The notes under the pieces were generated by a model. That model worked only from the letters and a program-made list of their open reading frames with translations. It had not been told where the DNA came from and did no database searches. 64,000 bases of DNA from Dasyornis broadbenti (Eukaryota; Chordata; Aves; Passeriformes; Dasyornithidae): assembly GCA_013397935.1 (NCBI GenBank), contig VZRN01004204.1:1808294-1872293 (forward strand), read 5' to 3'. The translations under genes and the position numbers were made by a program. Of this stretch, positions 24,774 to 36,165 are shown piece after piece (positions within the stretch are counted from its first letter, which is position 1; each line of letters opens with the position of its first letter).

Positions 24774-24792
24774 TGCCTGTGAATCACAGGCA
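24774..24792. repeat. Short inverted repeat, 8-bp arms
   Basis: Arms TGCCTGTG (24774-24781) and CACAGGCA (24785-24792) flank a 3-nt loop, in an AT-rich stretch with ATTAATG and TAATTA-type motifs. It may be a palindromic protein-binding site or chance. Confidence 0.5.
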
Positions 24793-25820
24793 TTAGAAGT
24801 CACACACACTTATACATTTTTAAATTTGAAACTATATGCCTATTATAAATTACAATCAAAGCAGCTCTTTTGGCTACTCTTCGATTGTGCCCAACTCCAT
24901 CTGTTGCACATCTGTTAGCTAAACTTTATGTTCAAGGCCCTTAAGAAAATATGGAATACGTTAGTATCTAGAATTAGGAGAGCACAGAGTGCTCAAACTG
25001 TGATTATCCTAACCAAAATTAAAACCTCCAAGTTAACATTATGTATGCCTATTCAAATTACACTTAGCTAAGGTCAGTTATGAAAAACAATTGCCATCTC
25101 ACCACTTACTGCTCTCATCTGTCTTTTTTAATAAACTCATTACCAAGATATAATTGGAGCGGTTCACTTAGGCCAGATCTGGAAAGCGTTGCTTTTCTTA
25201 ATTCTCCTTGCTCTGCCTATTTCTACTGTGGCTTGGGGCTTAATCCACCGACACTCAAATAATGAATTCAGCAAACAGGCAAGACAACAAAGTCTATTCT
25301 GAATGGTGCACTGCACAGTTTTCTTGTTCTACATAAACATGTTTTAATACCAGCTCCAATAAAAGATATAAATCAGCAGCAAAGGCTAATGGGACACCCT
25401 TGTACATCCCCCTGGAGCACTTAACAGTCAGCAATGAGGTTCACTGTGCAGCCATCCATATGCCAGTGATATTAATGACGAATGGTCTTAAGCTACATTT
25501 CTTGTAACTTAATTTCTTTTCACAGTTCATGCCAAGAGACCAGAAAATCCAGTGCCTGCAAGACTGGATTGCTAATGCAAAGAGGATTTGGAGAACACAA
25601 TCTAGAACTGGAAGCCAGGCACCTCACCTACTCTGTCTCTTCAGCTTCCCCCAGCACAACGGCGCTCCTGCTCTGTAGGGTAAGACTGCCTGTGGTGAAG
25701 TCTATTGGGAGAAGTCCCATGTCCCATCTAAACATGTATAGAGACCCTACAGCAGACACTCGAATATTGGTCTGCTTAGAGCTCCTTCATGTCTTTCAGA
25801 ACCTTTTTTCCCGCTGCTAC

Positions 25821-25850
25821 ACTTCCTTTAACCTTTAACTTCCTTTAACC
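25821..25850 (+). repeat. 13-bp direct repeat, 4-bp spacer
   Basis: ACTTCCTTTAACC occurs at 25821-25833 and again at 25838-25850, separated by TTTA. It looks like a small local duplication within a T/C-rich stretch. Confidence 0.8.
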
Positions 25851-26181
25851 ATCCTCCCTAATATTCAGTCTGTTTCTCAAACATCAAAAATCAAGATTTG
25901 AATATTTCCAAAAATACACATTTCCTGAACATCAGATTATTAATTTAATTCATTGTTAGAAGAAATTATATCAATCAACAAGTAGACAAGTAGCAAAAGA
26001 CTTCCATGAGCTGTGTTTTACTGAGAAATGAAAGTAAATAGCAGCTTGGAGTGCTATGGCAAGGGTGACTTGGCTGTATTTTCCTTGATAACGTTTGGCA
26101 GAAGACTGACATGAAAAAAGAATTGAGATAATATAATTAGCTGTTCAACGGCATCTAGATATCTAGGGCAAATTTTTTTCC

Positions 26182-26226
26182 CTTTAAATAACACTTTACA
26201 CTATTTAAAGTGTAAATACTTTAAAT
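26182..26226. repeat. Overlapping AT-rich palindromes
   Basis: ACACTTTA (26191-26198) pairs with TAAAGTGT (26206-26213). CTTTAAAT at 26182-26189 pairs with ATTTAAAG at 26203-26210 and is repeated directly at 26219-26226. The arms compete, so more than one hairpin is possible. Such patterns arise easily in AT-rich DNA. Confidence 0.5.
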
Positions 26227-29200
26227 ATAATGAAGCTGGGGTGTTTGAATATATGAAGGCCCAGATTCCACTTCGCACAGTAACTTTTCCATTATATCAG
26301 ATCAAGAGGGTTGCCTACAGCGGAGAAGGAACAGGGCAAATATACACCAAACCAAAAAAAAAATTGAAGGTTAAGGAATTGATTTATGTAACAATGACCC
26401 AACAACAATATTTTGAGTGAGAATTTCAATTACAGTGCCTTAAAATTATTGCAGTTAGTATTCAGAGATCCTCACTCAAGGAATGGTAGCCAGCTTGGCT
26501 AGCAGTATTCAGTGAAACTTCTTCATTGGTCTCTTCTTGCTTCTCAGAGTGATCTTTAAGCACTTGGGTTCAAAGATCTACTTCTGTCACTTTTCTATGC
26601 AGAAATAACAGCATGTGCATTGACAGTGGCAGTGACCTAGCCTACACAAACTACATAATACCTATCCTATATACAGATATTCCAAGATTCATTGTTCACC
26701 AATCTCAAATTGGGCTGAAAAATTGGAAGATCAGGGTTTTTTGCACATGCACTGTAAAGCTGACCTGCATAAGACTGGCCACTTCTGTGCAAGTTCAAAC
26801 AGGCTGCAGTCAATTTAAAGCAGCAGTCTGGCCTGGAGTGCTCAGCATCCAGAAGTGCCAGGCAAATACCCTGAGCTCTTCCCTGCCCAACTTACACAGC
26901 ATTTCTGAAAAGGACAGAAAACTAGACACACCACAGCACTACACTGTAATGATGACCCCCAAACATGATATATGTCCGTTCCTCAAATCTTCTTATCTCA
27001 GATCTGGGACTCAATGTTTTAATAAAGCAGGACAGCATTTTGAAATCAAAGCTGTGAGAACTATAAAAACAGCACTGAACCGAAACAAGCTCCTTGCCCA
27101 TCAGCCCAGCAACGCAGCACTACTACTGGTAGTACTACAGGTTGGCTTTACACCTCTGCCAGATGGACTTGTCTACATGACATCAGAAAAAGAAATAACA
27201 CACATAGAAATTATGAGGTTGAGTTAATGAAAAGCAGACATTAGATTCTCATTAGCTCTCTATTCAAGCTGCTGCTTCTCCTGACAGAACTCCCATACCT
27301 GATGCACAACAAAACACCAAAGAGAAGTTATGCAATCCTGCTCCAAATGTTACACAGGGATGCCTGCCAATAATATGCTAATTCTAATTGGGAATATCAA
27401 AACAAACATTTGCAAAATGTCATTCAGTGAGCCAGTGTTCCATAAGTCCCTACAGCTAGTTAGGATCTAGACTTAAGCCTTTCCAGCTTAGTTTAGTTTG
27501 TCCTGCTTAGGTGTAATTGCCACATTAGTGATTTCAACACAAAAGAAAAGCAGATGGATGGTGATTGATAACTTTAGACTCAAAAAAACCCCACAAACAT
27601 GAGAATTTATTGTTTTGTTCAAAACATAGGTAAGCCACTTGAATTATTAAAACACAGAAGATACAACTGAAGGACAATTTATAGTGTTGTCTGTCACATT
27701 TCCAGATTCCACACAAAAAGGCTTATCTCCTTTCTCCCTTTAGGCTTTTGTCCACAAGGACAGTGAGACTGAGCAGTGCCTGTTTAATGTTTCCTTTTCC
27801 CAGCACATATATACTCAATAGTGATGGCAGAACACATCTGCTCTGTATTGATCACTCCATAAACAACACCCACAGTAACTTCCACTGGTCCAGAAGAAGA
27901 CCCTCTAGGGATGGGCCACCTATGCCTATTTTATTTCAGAAATGGACTGGTTTTTCTCTGAACAGAAATTCTGCTAAGAGAGCGTTTACAGTTCTTACTT
28001 TTCTGCAAACTTGTGGAGTGAGGAAAAAAAAAAGAGGTCTTTGGCTTCTACAAGATGCAAGTAACTTAAATGTCACTGAATCCATGCCAGGACACAGCTC
28101 CAAGGTGGTCTTTGTCTGCAAGAGGAGCAAGATCAGTAAGTGGCCAATCCTTTCAAAACAGTCCTCTTGGGATCAGCCATTGTCCTTGACACTGGTGCCA
28201 AATAAAAAAACAGAATCAGCCCTCTCCAAAACAAATCCAAAGGCTGCTTCAGCTCCAGAGGAAATCTCATTATCAGCATGGTCAGACACATGCAGGCAGT
28301 ATGGAAAGTTCCACTTCTCCTGCAAAGAAGAGCTGATGGATCTGCCCTGAAGCTCTCCTGAGGGAAGAGCTGTTATGAGCACCAGGAATAGTCGCAGCCA
28401 CATCACCTCATTCAGAGGATTCCAGTACTTCTGTTTCTGGACCTGGAAGGAACCCAGGACAGCAGAAATAGAAAAAGGAATGTTAATAAACCTGTCATCA
28501 ATATGAGATCCATTACAGAGTCCAGGGAGGCCCACACCAGCAGCAAGGGCCATTCTCCCCAGCATCATACAATTAAATTGTGACCTTTCCACACATACAA
28601 GTAAGGCCTCAAAAACTACAGAACACAGCAGAAAGAGAGCAAAAGAGGTCAAAACTACCCACTGATGTTAAGAACCCTGAAGTAGCAGGGGAGTTGTTAA
28701 ATGAAAATGCTTGAGCAATCTTGGCAAGCAGACTCAGTTACCACTATACAGAGGAAAAAAAGCAAGTTTGGACTGGCATTCAGCTGAGACATTCCCAATA
28801 TTGCATGGGACTAATAATTTTCTGTATGAATTTTTATTATTCCCTCAGAGTCATGGAAAGAATAAATATGAGGTTTCATTTCACTTTAATGATTTTCAGA
28901 ATGAGGCTCTGAAGAGTTAGTCAGAAAGCAAAAATTAGTTTATAGTTATCTCTTGTCGTCTACTCTGTGATACTGCCTCTAATCCCCAGGCCTGGATGAG
29001 GAGTTCTGTGAGCAAAGTTATCAGCTTGGAGACGGAAAGGGCCTGCCCCACATGTAGTCTATTAGGTAGGCAGTGGACAGGCAACAAAACCCAAGGGAAC
29101 AAACTTGTCAGCACTTTTAGTGGACTGAGCACACCGAGGGGAATACTTGCATCTCTTTAAAGGGTTTCATTAGGAGCCCTGGATAGAATAAGGGGAGTGG

Positions 29201-31432
29201 GAAAGACAGTGGTATTTAAGTGACTTCAGAGTTATAAAACCAGGATATAACTACGCCAGATTTTTTCTTACACTGCCCAGGCACTCCAACACTACTGAGA
29301 CCAGCTTAAGCCCAGATTGTAATGGAAATATCAAGGTTCTGGTTTTAAATACACCTATTATGACTATCGATGAGGTCAGAAAATGCATAGTGAAGAATGC
29401 ATGCTTATCACTGCATCCCTGGACAGTACGCAATCAGGCAAATAATTAGCACCAGGTAAATAATTAGCTTCAGTCTTCTCTGTTGAATGTGTACCAGTGG
29501 TGAGTGAAGAATTCATAGAACGAACTTAAGTCCCTTAACTGCTGTGAGAAAAACCTCAGCTGGTAGCTGACAGTACCAGTCAATGCCAAACGCCAGCTTT
29601 TAGATTTAGGCCACCTCAAACCTGGGGCCTTTGAAGATGAACAAGTAGATTCAGTCAAAAATTACTTCACTTCACAAAGAATTACTCAGATAATTTTTCC
29701 ACTAATGCCACTGAATCCAAAGGCTGAGTCATTCCCCAGAGTCCAGGAATCCCTGGGACCATTTTCAAGCTCTGAAAGATCACAGAGATTGGAGGATATG
29801 GCACACTAGGAAGGAAGTGAAAATGAGAACACCCCTCTCTTCCCATTTAAGTTCCTTCCCCTCCTTTGCCATTCCCTCTGGCAGGGAGAGGTAAACTGAG
29901 TGTGGCACATGTAGCTCTCACGGAATGTTCAGTGCACCAATGGCTGCCTTTTCCATGAGTCAGCCACGCAGAATTTGATCTGAAGATGCAATGTATCAAT
30001 GGAGGCGGTTTTTTTTTGACTGAGTTGACAGAAACAAATGAGCAGGTCATGTATTCAATCTCTCAGACAACCTAGGAACGCTTCATTTGCTATAAAGGTC
30101 AAAAACAGTGACCTGGTTAAAGGCTAAGTGTTTTTTTAAAGGTGAAACACTGACAAAAGCAAAACATCATTTATTTTTAATTAACTACCAGAACGGTATT
30201 TGGTTCTTCTCTAAGCACAGCACAAGCACAATTTTATTCCTGTATCTGCTTATCTCTAGCAAAAAGGTATCACTGCCTTTGAGTAGAAATCTAGTGATCT
30301 GGAAATGGTTCCGCAGGAAACAGGCTGAGCAACACTGCAGAGTCACTGCTGATGGAGGAGCCCATTGTCACTTTCCCAACCATCTAAATTCCCCGGGGGT
30401 GAGCTAGGCACAAGAGTGGTCCACAAAAAGCATTCCATTTGCTTACCTAAGAGCTTTCCCGGCTTTGCTCCAAGGCCATCTCTGTGGTAGCTGTATGAGA
30501 GATGGGGCCAAGTGGCGAAGAAGCCTCTTACCGCAATGGGGAGGGGGCTGCCAGGGTCTCATGTCCCAGCTGTGTGGATGTTCTAGCACTACGTACAGGG
30601 GCAGGCCCCATAGGCCAGCAATTTGCATTTGTCCAAGATGGATGAACTCTAACAAGAGACACCAAAAGACTGATATTTAAAACAGCCAGCTACCCAAATC
30701 TGCAGGAACATATGTAGGATGGGTACATCCCAGGCTGTCTCTTGTTAGGCCTGATTCAGAGTTTGGGTCTCCCTAGTCCCAAGACATTCCATCCTAGTGT
30801 CTGACATTCAGCATCTGGCTAAATTTTGACAGCCCTAAATTTTAGAAACATTTATCCCTCAAAAACATTGCCCAAGTAGATAAACTCATGAAACAAAGTA
30901 ACATTTTTGGCAAATCAATATTTTCTATTTCACTAAAAACATTCCAGGCTGCTCAAACTGTGAGACTGTCTTCAAATGCTGCTTATATCTCCTTGGGAGA
31001 AATATCTTTTAGTATTCCTCTCATGAGGCACCAGATTGTGGCTTAGACCTTGAAACACTGCAGCAGGGCTGAAAAATACAGGTATTTAATATGGACGCAT
31101 AGGCATAGGCACAAAGTTCTCAGGCTCAACCAGGTGATGCTCAAAATCACTTTTTATAAGTTTAAGCATTAGATTATAAAAGCAGCAATTCACTGCACTA
31201 TACTGAATATTGGCCACAATGCTGATAAAAATCACAATGCCTTTTAAAATGGGGCCATTTTCCTTCTGTTCGCAACATTCTTACAAAGCAAATCTTATAT
31301 GCAGATTTCGATCTACATCCCACCTAAAACTAGTTGTAGCTTGCTATTCCTTCTTTTTAAGAAAATACTGTTCATGAACTTGGCATTCTTAAGACAGAAT
31401 ACAATTTTCTTGAGAAGTGCAATGTCTTGAAA

Positions 31433-31458
31433 TCTCACAGAATCTTCTCACAGAATCT
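31433..31458 (+). repeat. Perfect 13-bp tandem duplication
   Basis: TCTCACAGAATCT occurs twice head to tail (31433-31445, 31446-31458). The unit recalls the CR1-tail phrase CACAGAAT in reverse complement, but no CR1 body was found beside it, so it is recorded as a simple local duplication. Confidence 0.85.
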
Positions 31459-32738
31459 TCCCATCCATGAGCATGAAGCAGGGAACATTTCATGTCCCAT
31501 GATGTGTGGCGGAAAAATCTTATCTGAATAGCTACTCTTTCTGTGACAATCTGCTTGCATGCAGACAAGATTATTTCATGCGATCTTGTCAGGCCACACA
31601 AATACATGAAATAAGCAGAGACAACAACTCACACATATATTGCAGCCACAACCTGTGATTAAAGGTGTCCCAGACACATCTTTGTCACTGGCTGCTTTCA
31701 ATATTAAACATTCTTTCCCCCCTAAACAAAACTTGTCTCTTCTTCTCCCTCCTCTTTTTTTAATTAAAGCTTCTCTTTAAGATAATCTTCAGATGCACCA
31801 AGGAGTATTCCCCTCTGGTATTTTACTGTCGAGCAATGAACTAGTCTTGGTGGTTTCCCAAATCTCTTGCCAACGTAACCATGGAGACCTTGCCAGCTGC
31901 TACAACATCTTGAGGAATTTTGTCTCTCTCACTAGCTTCCCCCATGGCAAAATCATTATCCAAAATTGACTGAAGGATTTTTTTCATTTTTGAAACACTC
32001 ACTGTCTTACATGTTCATTATGCCAACAGTTGGATATATTGCTCATTATTAAATAACAGTATTTGCTATTTACATAATAATAGCATGCAGAGGATGTTAT
32101 CAGGTAAATGCCTATATTCTAAAGTGTCCAAGTGATAAGACTCCATGACACTCCATTTTCGTAAAATAGAACCTAAAAATAAAAATGCTCAGTTAGTTGA
32201 AACAAAAAGCTGTGTACATCCACCATCAGATGTCAGAGCACAGCTACTGAATGAGAACAGCATGGACTCTGGAGTCAAAGGATATAGAAGCATTGCCAGA
32301 CTTAACTGGCAATGGTGACTTAACTGGGGAACCCACAACTGTAGAAACACATCCTGTTTACCACCACCTCTTTCCAGCAATCTACATGTGGTGAAAGTCA
32401 GAAGGAAAACTCAAGCAGAATGGCAAGAGGAAGTAAAGGGGAGGAAGGGAGAAAGAGCACCATTCACTCTTGTCCGAGACTGAAAATAGCTCATGCCTCA
32501 AACATTGATATAAAGTCTTATAAAGAAGCTACAATCAAAGAAACTTCCCCTGGAGACTGGGACTTTGGAACGAAAAGTCAAGCTGCTAATCAGACCTATT
32601 GTTCCCGGCTGAGTTTGGGGTGGGGGAAGAGCACAGCTCACAACACAAACTGGCCCAAGCTGTGGAAATCCCCAACTCCACAGCGACATCCACGGGATTG
32701 CACATGATGCAATAGACCCAGGGTCTGCTGTGACAGAC

Positions 32739-32907
32739 TTCCCCCACCTCCTCCAGGAGGACGTGCCTGGACATTTGCTACCTGGCTTTAGAGTATGGAC
32801 GGCCTCCGCCTCCCCCAGGGGGACATGCCTGGACATTGTCACCTGGCCTGAGAGTATGGACTGCCCCCTCCCCCAGGGGGACATGCCCGGACATGGCCAT
32901 CTGGCTT
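32739..32907 (+). repeat. Three-unit ~60-bp tandem array in LTR 2
   Basis: Three imperfect units are anchored by AC(G/A)TGCC(T/C)GGACAT at 32761, 32823 and 32881, spaced 62 and 58 bp. Each unit has a C-rich then G-rich block just before the anchor. In units 2 and 3 this is the palindrome CCCCCAGGGGG (32812-32822 and 32870-32880); in unit 1 it is diverged (CTCCAGGAG). Each unit continues to a CTGGC(T/C)T phrase. Such U3 arrays may act as enhancer repeats; that is inferred. Confidence 0.85.
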
Positions 32908-33059
32908 AAAGGTGTATTAACCCTTGGGATTGTACGCCTCAATGGGGGGACTTTCACCACCGAGAAGACGCCACGGGAGATCTTCACCACCGGGGAAGAG
33001 GACCATCGGGACGACAGAGAGACCCACGGAGCGGTGATATTCTTTTGTCCTGTCCTCTC

Positions 33060-33129
33060 TGTCCCCCCCACCCCTCTCACTATTTCTCTCTTTCTTTCTC
33101 CTCTCTCTCCCTCTCTCTGTCTCTCTCAT
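33060..33129 (+). repeat. CT-rich tract in LTR 2
   Basis: An almost pure pyrimidine run of about 70 bases made of CTCT, TTTC and CCCC units lies just upstream of the AATAAA signal. It is a simple-repeat expansion inside the LTR and can cause alignment ambiguity. Confidence 0.85.
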
Positions 33130-33138
33130 TTACTATCA

Positions 33139-33144
33139 AATAAA
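33139..33144 (+). terminator. AATAAA polyadenylation signal of LTR 2
   Basis: Canonical AATAAA lies 88 bp before the 3' end of solo LTR 2, after the CT-rich tract and before a GCATATAGTCTCGTTTG stretch. This is the normal R-region position and sets the LTR orientation as plus. Whether it is still used cannot be seen from sequence. Confidence 0.65.
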
Positions 33145-33237
33145 ACCCACACTATTGATTGGCATATAGTCTCGTTTGCACCTTAATTCGGGCAGGGGTA
33201 TTTCCAAGAACCTTAATAATTGGATCATAACAACTCT

Positions 33238-34800
33238 CTTAGACCTTAATTGTCCTGCTTTTCCTCTCTTTCTGTTACAGATGTCTCACCAAGAGTCTGA
33301 TCCCATTACAAGGCAAAGAAAGAGGTTCTTCTCTTCTAGGTTCTTTCACTCTCCCTCTTTATTTCTTCTCTTTTTTACTATTCTCCTTGTTCCACAGTAA
33401 GGGCATGGCCTGCGCAAACCAGGTGGAATCTTTTGCAACACTTGTATAAACCAACAGCTGAAAGTACAGTGGAAAGCAAAACTTTAAACATCCCAGTAGA
33501 AGCTAGTACAATCTTTGGATGATGGACAATAAGTTCTGCCCATTTCTCTGGTGCTGAAGTTACAGTTACAGCCAACACCAGGTGCAGAACCAAAATTTGT
33601 TTATTTTGCTGCTGTTATCTTAGCCCCTTAAGAGACATTCATTTCTAATTCCTTTCAAGGAAACATGATCATGCTTCAAGAACAAGAACTCCTGCAGTGT
33701 TAGCTCACCTCACCTATTTTGTGCTATTTTTCAATTTTTAATATGAACAAAGGCTTCAAAAGCATTATTCCTCTAAAACAACCCTAAGAAAAAAAAATAA
33801 AGCAAAAAAGCAATATAGACCGATTATGCTTTATTTAACCCTTTACATTTCAAGCATTGCAATGATTTTTCTGGCTTTTCCTATTGCACTTGTAAATTAA
33901 AGGTAGCAATTACTTCTAACAGACATTGAAAAAGAACAGAAAGAGCACCTGCTATAAAATAGCCTCACCTACATCTAATAACATCCATCCATAGCTTGGC
34001 ATATTTGCAAACATGATCCAGGGCAACTAATCCTTCTGGCCTGTGGTATGAGGTCCAAGAGAATACAGAAATCTTCAGATCCATTTAAACCACATCAGAA
34101 GACACAGTTACAGGAAAGGGACAGAGCATTCCAAACACTCTTAACCAGTCTGTGGTAAATGAAAAACTTTTCTGGCATTGCTGTGCCCATGGATATTGAC
34201 AGAACACAAAGGAAGAGGAGAGTTGCACAGACTGTAAAGAAAAGACCTGCCAAGAAGTGCTGATTGCCTGAAGAGCCTGTTAGGATCTCTTACTGTTTGG
34301 AAAAGCTGGAGATAATTCCATCCAAGCAAGACCACTAACAACCAGTTTTCCGCCAGCGTTTCCAGTCAGGTATGTCACAGAATCTGCTGGACCTGCAAAA
34401 CACTACTGCTAGTTCAAGATACTACAACTTTTACATACTGTTTCTTGCTAGAGTTTCCCCCCTTCCCATAAGGTTTTAGGCAGAGTATAAAGTGCACAGC
34501 TTCGGAGGCCTGTAAAGCAAAGAAGAGCTTTTCCTACGCTGTGCTGTCCAGGGAATAGCTGTGCTGTGACAGCCCACAAACATAGGGCTGGGTACCTTTT
34601 ACAGGTAGTGGAACATTAGCTGGAGCCCTAGTTTTACTTTCAGAGTGCCTGAAGATACCTAGTTAGCACCAGTTTTACGTGATAAGTTTAGAATCTATCC
34701 CAATGCAAGATACGGTGTTCATGCTGTACTAACATGCTGCAGTGATATAGAGCTGTCCAGTTTAAAGCAGCCATTGTTCTACCTCGAAGCTCTCAAAGTG
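33238..34800. other. Unannotated non-coding DNA after LTR 2
   Basis: No gene or repeat was recognised. T/C-rich sequence continues to about 33390. Short frames (minus 33378-33593, minus 34141-34341) have no recognisable content. Confidence 0.55.
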
Positions 34801-34892
34801 AGCTGAAGCACACCTTCACATGCTTAACAAGATGCTGTGCTGTTAAGTGCACAGCATCTTGTTAAGCATGGGCAATCTGTGCTGAAGTAGCT
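34801..34892. repeat. Perfect 22-bp inverted repeat (strong hairpin)
   Basis: Arms of 22 bp at 34819-34840 and 34849-34870 are exact reverse complements and flank the 8-nt loop TGTTAAGT. Each arm contains the 9-mer GCTTAACAA or its complement. Outside the perfect stem, some imperfect pairing can be drawn out to about 34801 and 34892. The heptamer GCTGAAG occurs in direct orientation on both sides (34802-34808 and 34881-34887), leaving 72 bp between. Possible origins are a small foldback or MITE-like insertion with that heptamer as target duplication, a template-switch mutation during replication, or a miRNA-like precursor. The sequence does not decide among them. Confidence 0.9.
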
Positions 34893-36024
34893 CTCTACCT
34901 GCATTTTATAAAGATGTACCTGTCCGTCAAGAACAAAGAAGGGGGTCTCCAGGCCTTTTCTTAAAGCTCGCAAGGAGAATGTGCTAAGTAACAACAGCTC
35001 AGAAAGTTTCACCCCTCTACCAGCGTATGATCAATTTATTAGTGAGAAACTTTGACAGTGGTGGTATGAACAGACCCCTCATTCAAACTGATCGATAGAC
35101 TACAGCAGTCACCTCAAATTTTGATTTAGTTCCTCCCTCCCTCAAATCCGTCCAAAGAGTTATCTTAGGGCCTGGTCACAATCAGAAGCTATGAATGATC
35201 CTCACCTACCATAAACGTTATATAAAATGAAGATGTCTAATTACTTTGATGAGAATCTCCAAGTTTAGAGTAGGGAAAGACTTCATAAAAATGGCTGTAC
35301 GAGAGGAAGGGAGCAGGCAAACACCTTTCAGTAGTTCAACCAGGTCTTGGACGTGTGTGCATCAGGGTGACCAGGTCACCCTTCCAGGGAGAGGAAAATG
35401 TAGTAATAGAGAAGGGAGGGAGAAGCAAAAAGTGTATGCTGAGAAAGAATCAATAATCTGGAGCAAAGAATGAGAAATTGAACAAACCCCTCCGAGCCTA
35501 TTTCCTTGCTCTAGCCAAGCATCTTTACCAAAGAGGGGCAAAGCATACAGTAGGAGCAAGCTTCCTGCTGTGCTTAGCTTGGCATGAGCTCCAAGTTTGC
35601 CAAATACAGCAAGAGCCAGAAGCTTACCACAAGCACCTTTCAAAGGTGATTTTGCAGTAAGTGAAGTAGGCATATTGCTCCTTTTCCTTTTCTTCACTTT
35701 TGTCACTATGAACACCACTTATATTGGACTTTGTCCCTTTTATATTTCATTAACATACTCACATTTTAATTAAACTTTAACTTGGCCTGAATCAAAATTT
35801 TTATGAAGGTAAACACGTTTGTCTGTGTTTGGTGATCATTCACAGCAGATATTCAAAGAAGAAACAACTTCTGCTGAGAGGTATTAGCCAGGAAAACTCT
35901 CTGACAGGGAGTGAGGTATCAGATACAAAACCTAAAACAGACTCCTAGGAGAGTACATAGCCCCTAAAAAACCTGAATGTGTTTTTTATGTAAAGGGCAA
36001 AAGCCATACATCCACTGTAAAAGC
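34893..36024. other. Unannotated non-coding DNA
   Basis: No gene was recognised. The frames at 35246-35473 (plus) and 35362-35718 (minus, 118 codons) overlap on opposite strands with no domain. Confidence 0.55.
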
Positions 36025-36054
36025 AAACAAACACACACACACACACATACACAA
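36025..36054 (+). repeat. CA microsatellite
   Basis: An AAACAA lead-in is followed by an (AC)n run of about nine units with one T interruption (ACACATACACA). It is followed by further A/C-rich low complexity that includes a perfect 11-bp tandem AAACCAACAGG at 36092-36113. Confidence 0.9.
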
Positions 36055-36129
36055 AGGAAAGCAAACAAAATCAATGTTACAACAAAACAACAAACCAACA
36101 GGAAACCAACAGGTCCTCTAAACACCCTC

Positions 36130-36165
36130 TGTCTGGGACAGTTAATTTTCTACTACAATAGCTTA
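36130..36165 (+). mobile_element. Possible scrap of an avian ERVL LTR 5' end
   Basis: TGTCTGGGACAGTTAATTTT followed by CTACTACAATAGCT resembles the common avian LTR start in which a GCTGGGA(T/C)AGAGTTAATTTTC phrase is followed by a CTAGTAGCT-like phrase. Only about 35 bases can be followed, and no termini or duplications were seen. Chance similarity is possible. Confidence 0.25.

Larger units (their letters stand above)
24516..32465. other. Unannotated non-coding DNA up to LTR 2
   Basis: This interval contains the two longest open frames of the window: 26613-27227 (204 codons, plus) and 27748-28350 (200 codons, plus), with minus frames overlapping the second (27936-28130, 28173-28652). The translations have no recognisable domain, no low-complexity or heptad order and no splice-site framing, so I do not call them genes. 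An AT-rich stretch at 24680-25020 includes an 8-bp hairpin (24774-24792). A 13-bp tandem duplication lies at 31433-31458, and a 13-bp direct repeat with a 4-bp spacer at 25821-25850. Confidence 0.5.
32471..33232 (+). mobile_element. Solo LTR 2 of an avian endogenous retrovirus
   Basis: A 762-bp element starts TGTCCGAGAC and ends GGATCATAACA (TGT...ACA). It is flanked by a perfect 5-bp duplication ACTCT (32466-32470 and 33233-33237). Inside, in order, are an A-rich stretch (32480-32600), a tandem array of about 60-bp units (32739-32907), a GC-richer stretch with direct CCACGG/CACCACCG phrases (32930-33040), a CT-rich tract (33060-33129), a canonical AATAAA (33139-33144), and a U5-like end containing AATTCGGGCAGGGG (about 33185-33198). 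No gag, pol, env or second LTR is present, so it is a solo LTR. The 5-bp duplication fits an ERVL-like integrase. The U5 motif near the end also resembles LTR 1 (AATTCGGAGGGAGGG), suggesting related families. Frames inside it (32420-32707, 32836-33186 and minus counterparts) are not genes. Confidence 0.85.

Noticed and set aside
26540..26600. GGGTTCAAAGATCTA, reminiscent of a tRNA T-arm
   Set aside because: No matching acceptor, D-arm or anticodon stem could be laid out upstream.
26613..27227. 204-codon open frame, the longest in the window
   Set aside because: No recognisable domain, composition close to random, no splice or start context, and frames of this length are expected occasionally in 64 kb of six-frame sequence.
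27748..28350. 200-codon open frame
   Set aside because: Overlapped by minus-strand frames of similar quality, no domain recognised; treated as chance.
31433..31458. CACAGAAT-containing tandem as a CR1 tail in reverse complement
   Set aside because: The adjacent sequence on the right has none of the CR1 3' phrases seen at 44.1 kb, so it is kept only as a local duplication.
32600..32610. Alternative LTR 2 start at TGTTCCCGG
   Set aside because: No duplication matches the 3' flank; the start at 32471 gives a perfect ACTCT pair.
32836..33186. 116-codon frame with low-complexity C-terminus
   Set aside because: Inside solo LTR 2; the Ser/Leu-rich end is the CT-rich tract in translation.
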